Source of the DNA: Rhabdornis inornatus
Taxonomy: Eukaryota > Chordata > Aves > Passeriformes > Rhabdornithidae
DNA: 64,000 bases
Direction: 5' to 3'
NCBI GenBank assembly: GCA_013397075.1
Contig: VWZS01010165.1
Coordinates: forward strand, 124,001 to 188,000
Under the pieces are notes generated by a model. It did not search any database and was not told the origin of the DNA. It saw only the letters and a program-made list of their open reading frames with translations. This document shows, piece after piece, positions 61,901 to 64,000 of this stretch; the first letter of the stretch is position 1; each line of letters opens with the position of its first letter. A program made the position numbers and the translations under genes.

Positions 61901-64000
61901 TAAATGAGATAATTATTTGTTCTCCAGACCTTTTTGTATCTGCCAATTAACCCATGTTTATTTAGCCTACAAGCTCTTGAGGAGAGTGCCTGCACTTAGC
62001 CTGAGCACATCTATGATGTTGGGGCCTTTGTGCCATTCAAGATTAAACCACAGTTAATACTTTTAGAATGTGCCAGACAGCAGCAGAATATTCCAGCAAA
62101 ATTAGTGTCCTCAGCTATTCCTCATTATATTTATAAGAGCCAAAGAACAGAAATCAGGATAATTATGGGGAAAAGCAAATCAGAAATAAAGGTAATATTC
62201 TACTGATGACTCATGTCACTGCTCTAGATCATAACTGCAGCTATAACGGGCAGTACATGAAAAGAACAGAAACCAATTAATTTTTAATCTGTTTCCTGTT
62301 AAATTGTTAAACTATTGCATAAAACCAGATTTCATTATTGAATTAGACCAGGAAAAGGATAATGACAAGATAAAACAAATACACAGTCTGTAATTTCAGT
62401 TCAATAATCTGACCTCATCTGAGTAGCAAAAACATGGAAGAATTTTTAAAAAGGATGTCACAAAACTACTGAGTTTTGTATGAAGGCAAAATCTTTCACT
62501 GCATATCCAGGTTCTGTGTCAGAGCTGAAAGAAGGTAAATTCTCCTAATCAAAGGTAAAAGATTGACCTAATTAATTTTATAATTAACCTTGATAATTGA
62601 AAGGAAAAAGGGTCATCTTCACTGAGTTTGTTCAGTGTTTAGTTTCAGACTATAAGCAAACTCATTCCTGTTAATAAGGCTACTACTCCCAAATGTTGAC
62701 ATAATAAAGCAGAAATTAATTAGCACACGCAAATTAAGACTACTTTTATTATCATGTGCCATACTTCCTAATTTATTATTCCAAAATATACAGGCATTCT
62801 AATATTAATTTTTGAAAACTCTGTGTCTTAGTCACATACAAGAAGTAGACGTCTACAAAAAAGCCTAAATAAAGAAATTTCTAACAATAAGATTAGTATT
62901 TACTTTGTTTCATACAAAATTAGGAGTACCCTATTTTTATTTGCCAAAGCTGTGAATAATTGTTACTCAAAACACACTATATAATATACTTTGGCTTTCC
63001 TGAAAGGTGGGGAGCAGCTTCTGCTTTCGTGTTAAAATGACTGGAATAGGAGAAGCTGGCACCTTACTTGTTTAAATCCTTCTTAAACTAGAAAGGTGGT
63101 AGCTTATTTACTTTATCAGCAAAACTGTATTCACACCACCTCAATGTCACTCACCTGGGTAAAGTTCTCTCAGCTAGTAACACCCTGGGAGTTGGAAATT
63201 AGGTTTTATTCTCAAGATTGCATAATACTGTTTTGACTTTCTACAGTAACGAGTTTCACACAAAGACCTCAAAGTCTCTGAGCAACCTTTAATGTAGATA
63301 AATACAACTCTATCTATAAAGTAGAAGCTCAGAGGGATTTGCTCAACACACAGGGAGAACTTGCCTGTGATCACATAAAATGTATCTTATCATTACGATG
63401 GCCAGCTGCAGTAGAGCGCCTTCACAGGCTCTATAAACCAGGGAGGTTTTACTATTTCCTGAGACTGTAACTGAACATATTCTATATATTTTTTTTCCTT
63501 CACATCCTGCGTACCAATTACAATACCCACACAGAATTCATTCCATTTTCTTTAATTCTCCAGTACAAGGGATCACAGAGAAAAGCTATATTAAATCTGG
63601 TAGTATTGTGTCAAGGACCTGTGCAATTTTCTTGGTTAGACTGCTCAGGGAATTATCTTGGCTCATGCTATAGAAATTTAGAATTATCCTCTAGCCTTTT
63701 CAAAAATACTTTAAAATTATCTACCTACAGCCAACAGCTGGTTCCCAATGTGACTGCCAGTTTCAATGAAGAATCTCTTCAAGAGCCTGCAGAACCCATT
63801 TCTGGTATCACTAAATCCAGCCTTGCTGAAGCAAATGCAATAGTTTTAAGATATATGTCTGCTCATCACTGAAGGCTCCTGGAACAAGGAAAGGGAAAAC
63901 ACAGTGCATTCTACCCCATGCACAACAGCAATACCTCTCCTATGAAGAATCTGGAGGCCTGCTCCTTATTTCAATTTATAGTGTATTTTAGCTCTTCCTC

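Larger units (their letters stand above)
55441..64000. other. Noncoding AT-rich DNA to the window end
   Basis: No gene recognised. Frames reach at most 134 codons (55964-56368, minus strand) and resemble nothing known. It contains a G-quadruplex motif at 56571-56592, an AAC microsatellite of about four units at 57974-57988, a quasi-palindrome at 58943-58966, an A12 run at 60498-60509 and a very AT-rich zone with many TAATTA words at about 62540-62830. An open frame at 63606-63872 follows a weak acceptor at 63564 but has no donor or recognisable product. Confidence 0.6.

Noticed and set aside
62540..62830. Cluster of TAATTA homeodomain-like words
   Set aside because: The stretch is very AT-rich, so such words are expected without selection.
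63606..63872. 88-codon frame near the window end
   Set aside because: A weak acceptor lies upstream at 63564, but no donor or recognisable peptide was seen and chance frames of this length are common.
1..64000. CRISPR arrays, tRNA, rRNA, operons, phage or prokaryotic systems
   Set aside because: None seen. Composition, CR1 content and short frames indicate a vertebrate nuclear genome.

Overview
This window reads as noncoding DNA from a bird genome. The clearest marker is a 5'-truncated CR1 LINE (chicken repeat 1 family) at 43168-43284, with the typical CR1 3' end: a CCTTCCAACCCA block followed by GATTCTATG. Composition by eye is AT-leaning with general CpG loss. There are short homopolymer runs and small microsatellites, and no operons, ribosome binding sites, tRNAs, rRNAs or CRISPR arrays. 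I cannot name the species or the flanking genes. The stretch could be intergenic or lie within a very large intron.

No protein-coding gene can be supported. The longest stop-free frames (about 155 and 145 codons, at 54556-55023 and 32118-32555) resemble no family I know. The first sits in GC-rich DNA where stops are rare on both strands. Two short exon-like segments have good 3' splice-site context: 23260-23523, and 26757-26964, which also has a possible donor. Both are candidates only.

Layout: 1-6060 is AT-leaning noncoding DNA. 6121-6360 is a small CpG-retaining patch with observed/expected about 0.61, the best candidate for a regulatory element or an unannotated promoter. GC-rich blocks that are nearly free of CpG lie at 8641-9240, 11930-12360, 14020-14420, 22130-22860, 37640-37900 and 54600-55440. 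A cluster of five TGCCAG/CTGGCA half-sites lies at 9302-9596. Repeat content is low: one clear CR1, three older degraded remnants (13055-13140, 28694-28748, 45880-45985), a possible MIR/L3-like scrap at 43118-43165, small microsatellites and two tandem duplications. One 158-bp segment (34708-34865) has the structure of a processed retro-insertion, with AATAAA, a 12-A tail and 8-bp flanking repeats.

The most unusual patterns are two. First, there is an excess of perfect short hairpins with 10-11-bp arms and 3-5-nt loops (21813, 24641, 38701, 46487, plus a bulged 44588-44630). Second, AATAAA precedes three of the six long plus-strand A-runs at cleavage-like distance. Both are read directly from sequence; their explanations are inference. 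I found no clear undescribed gene system here.
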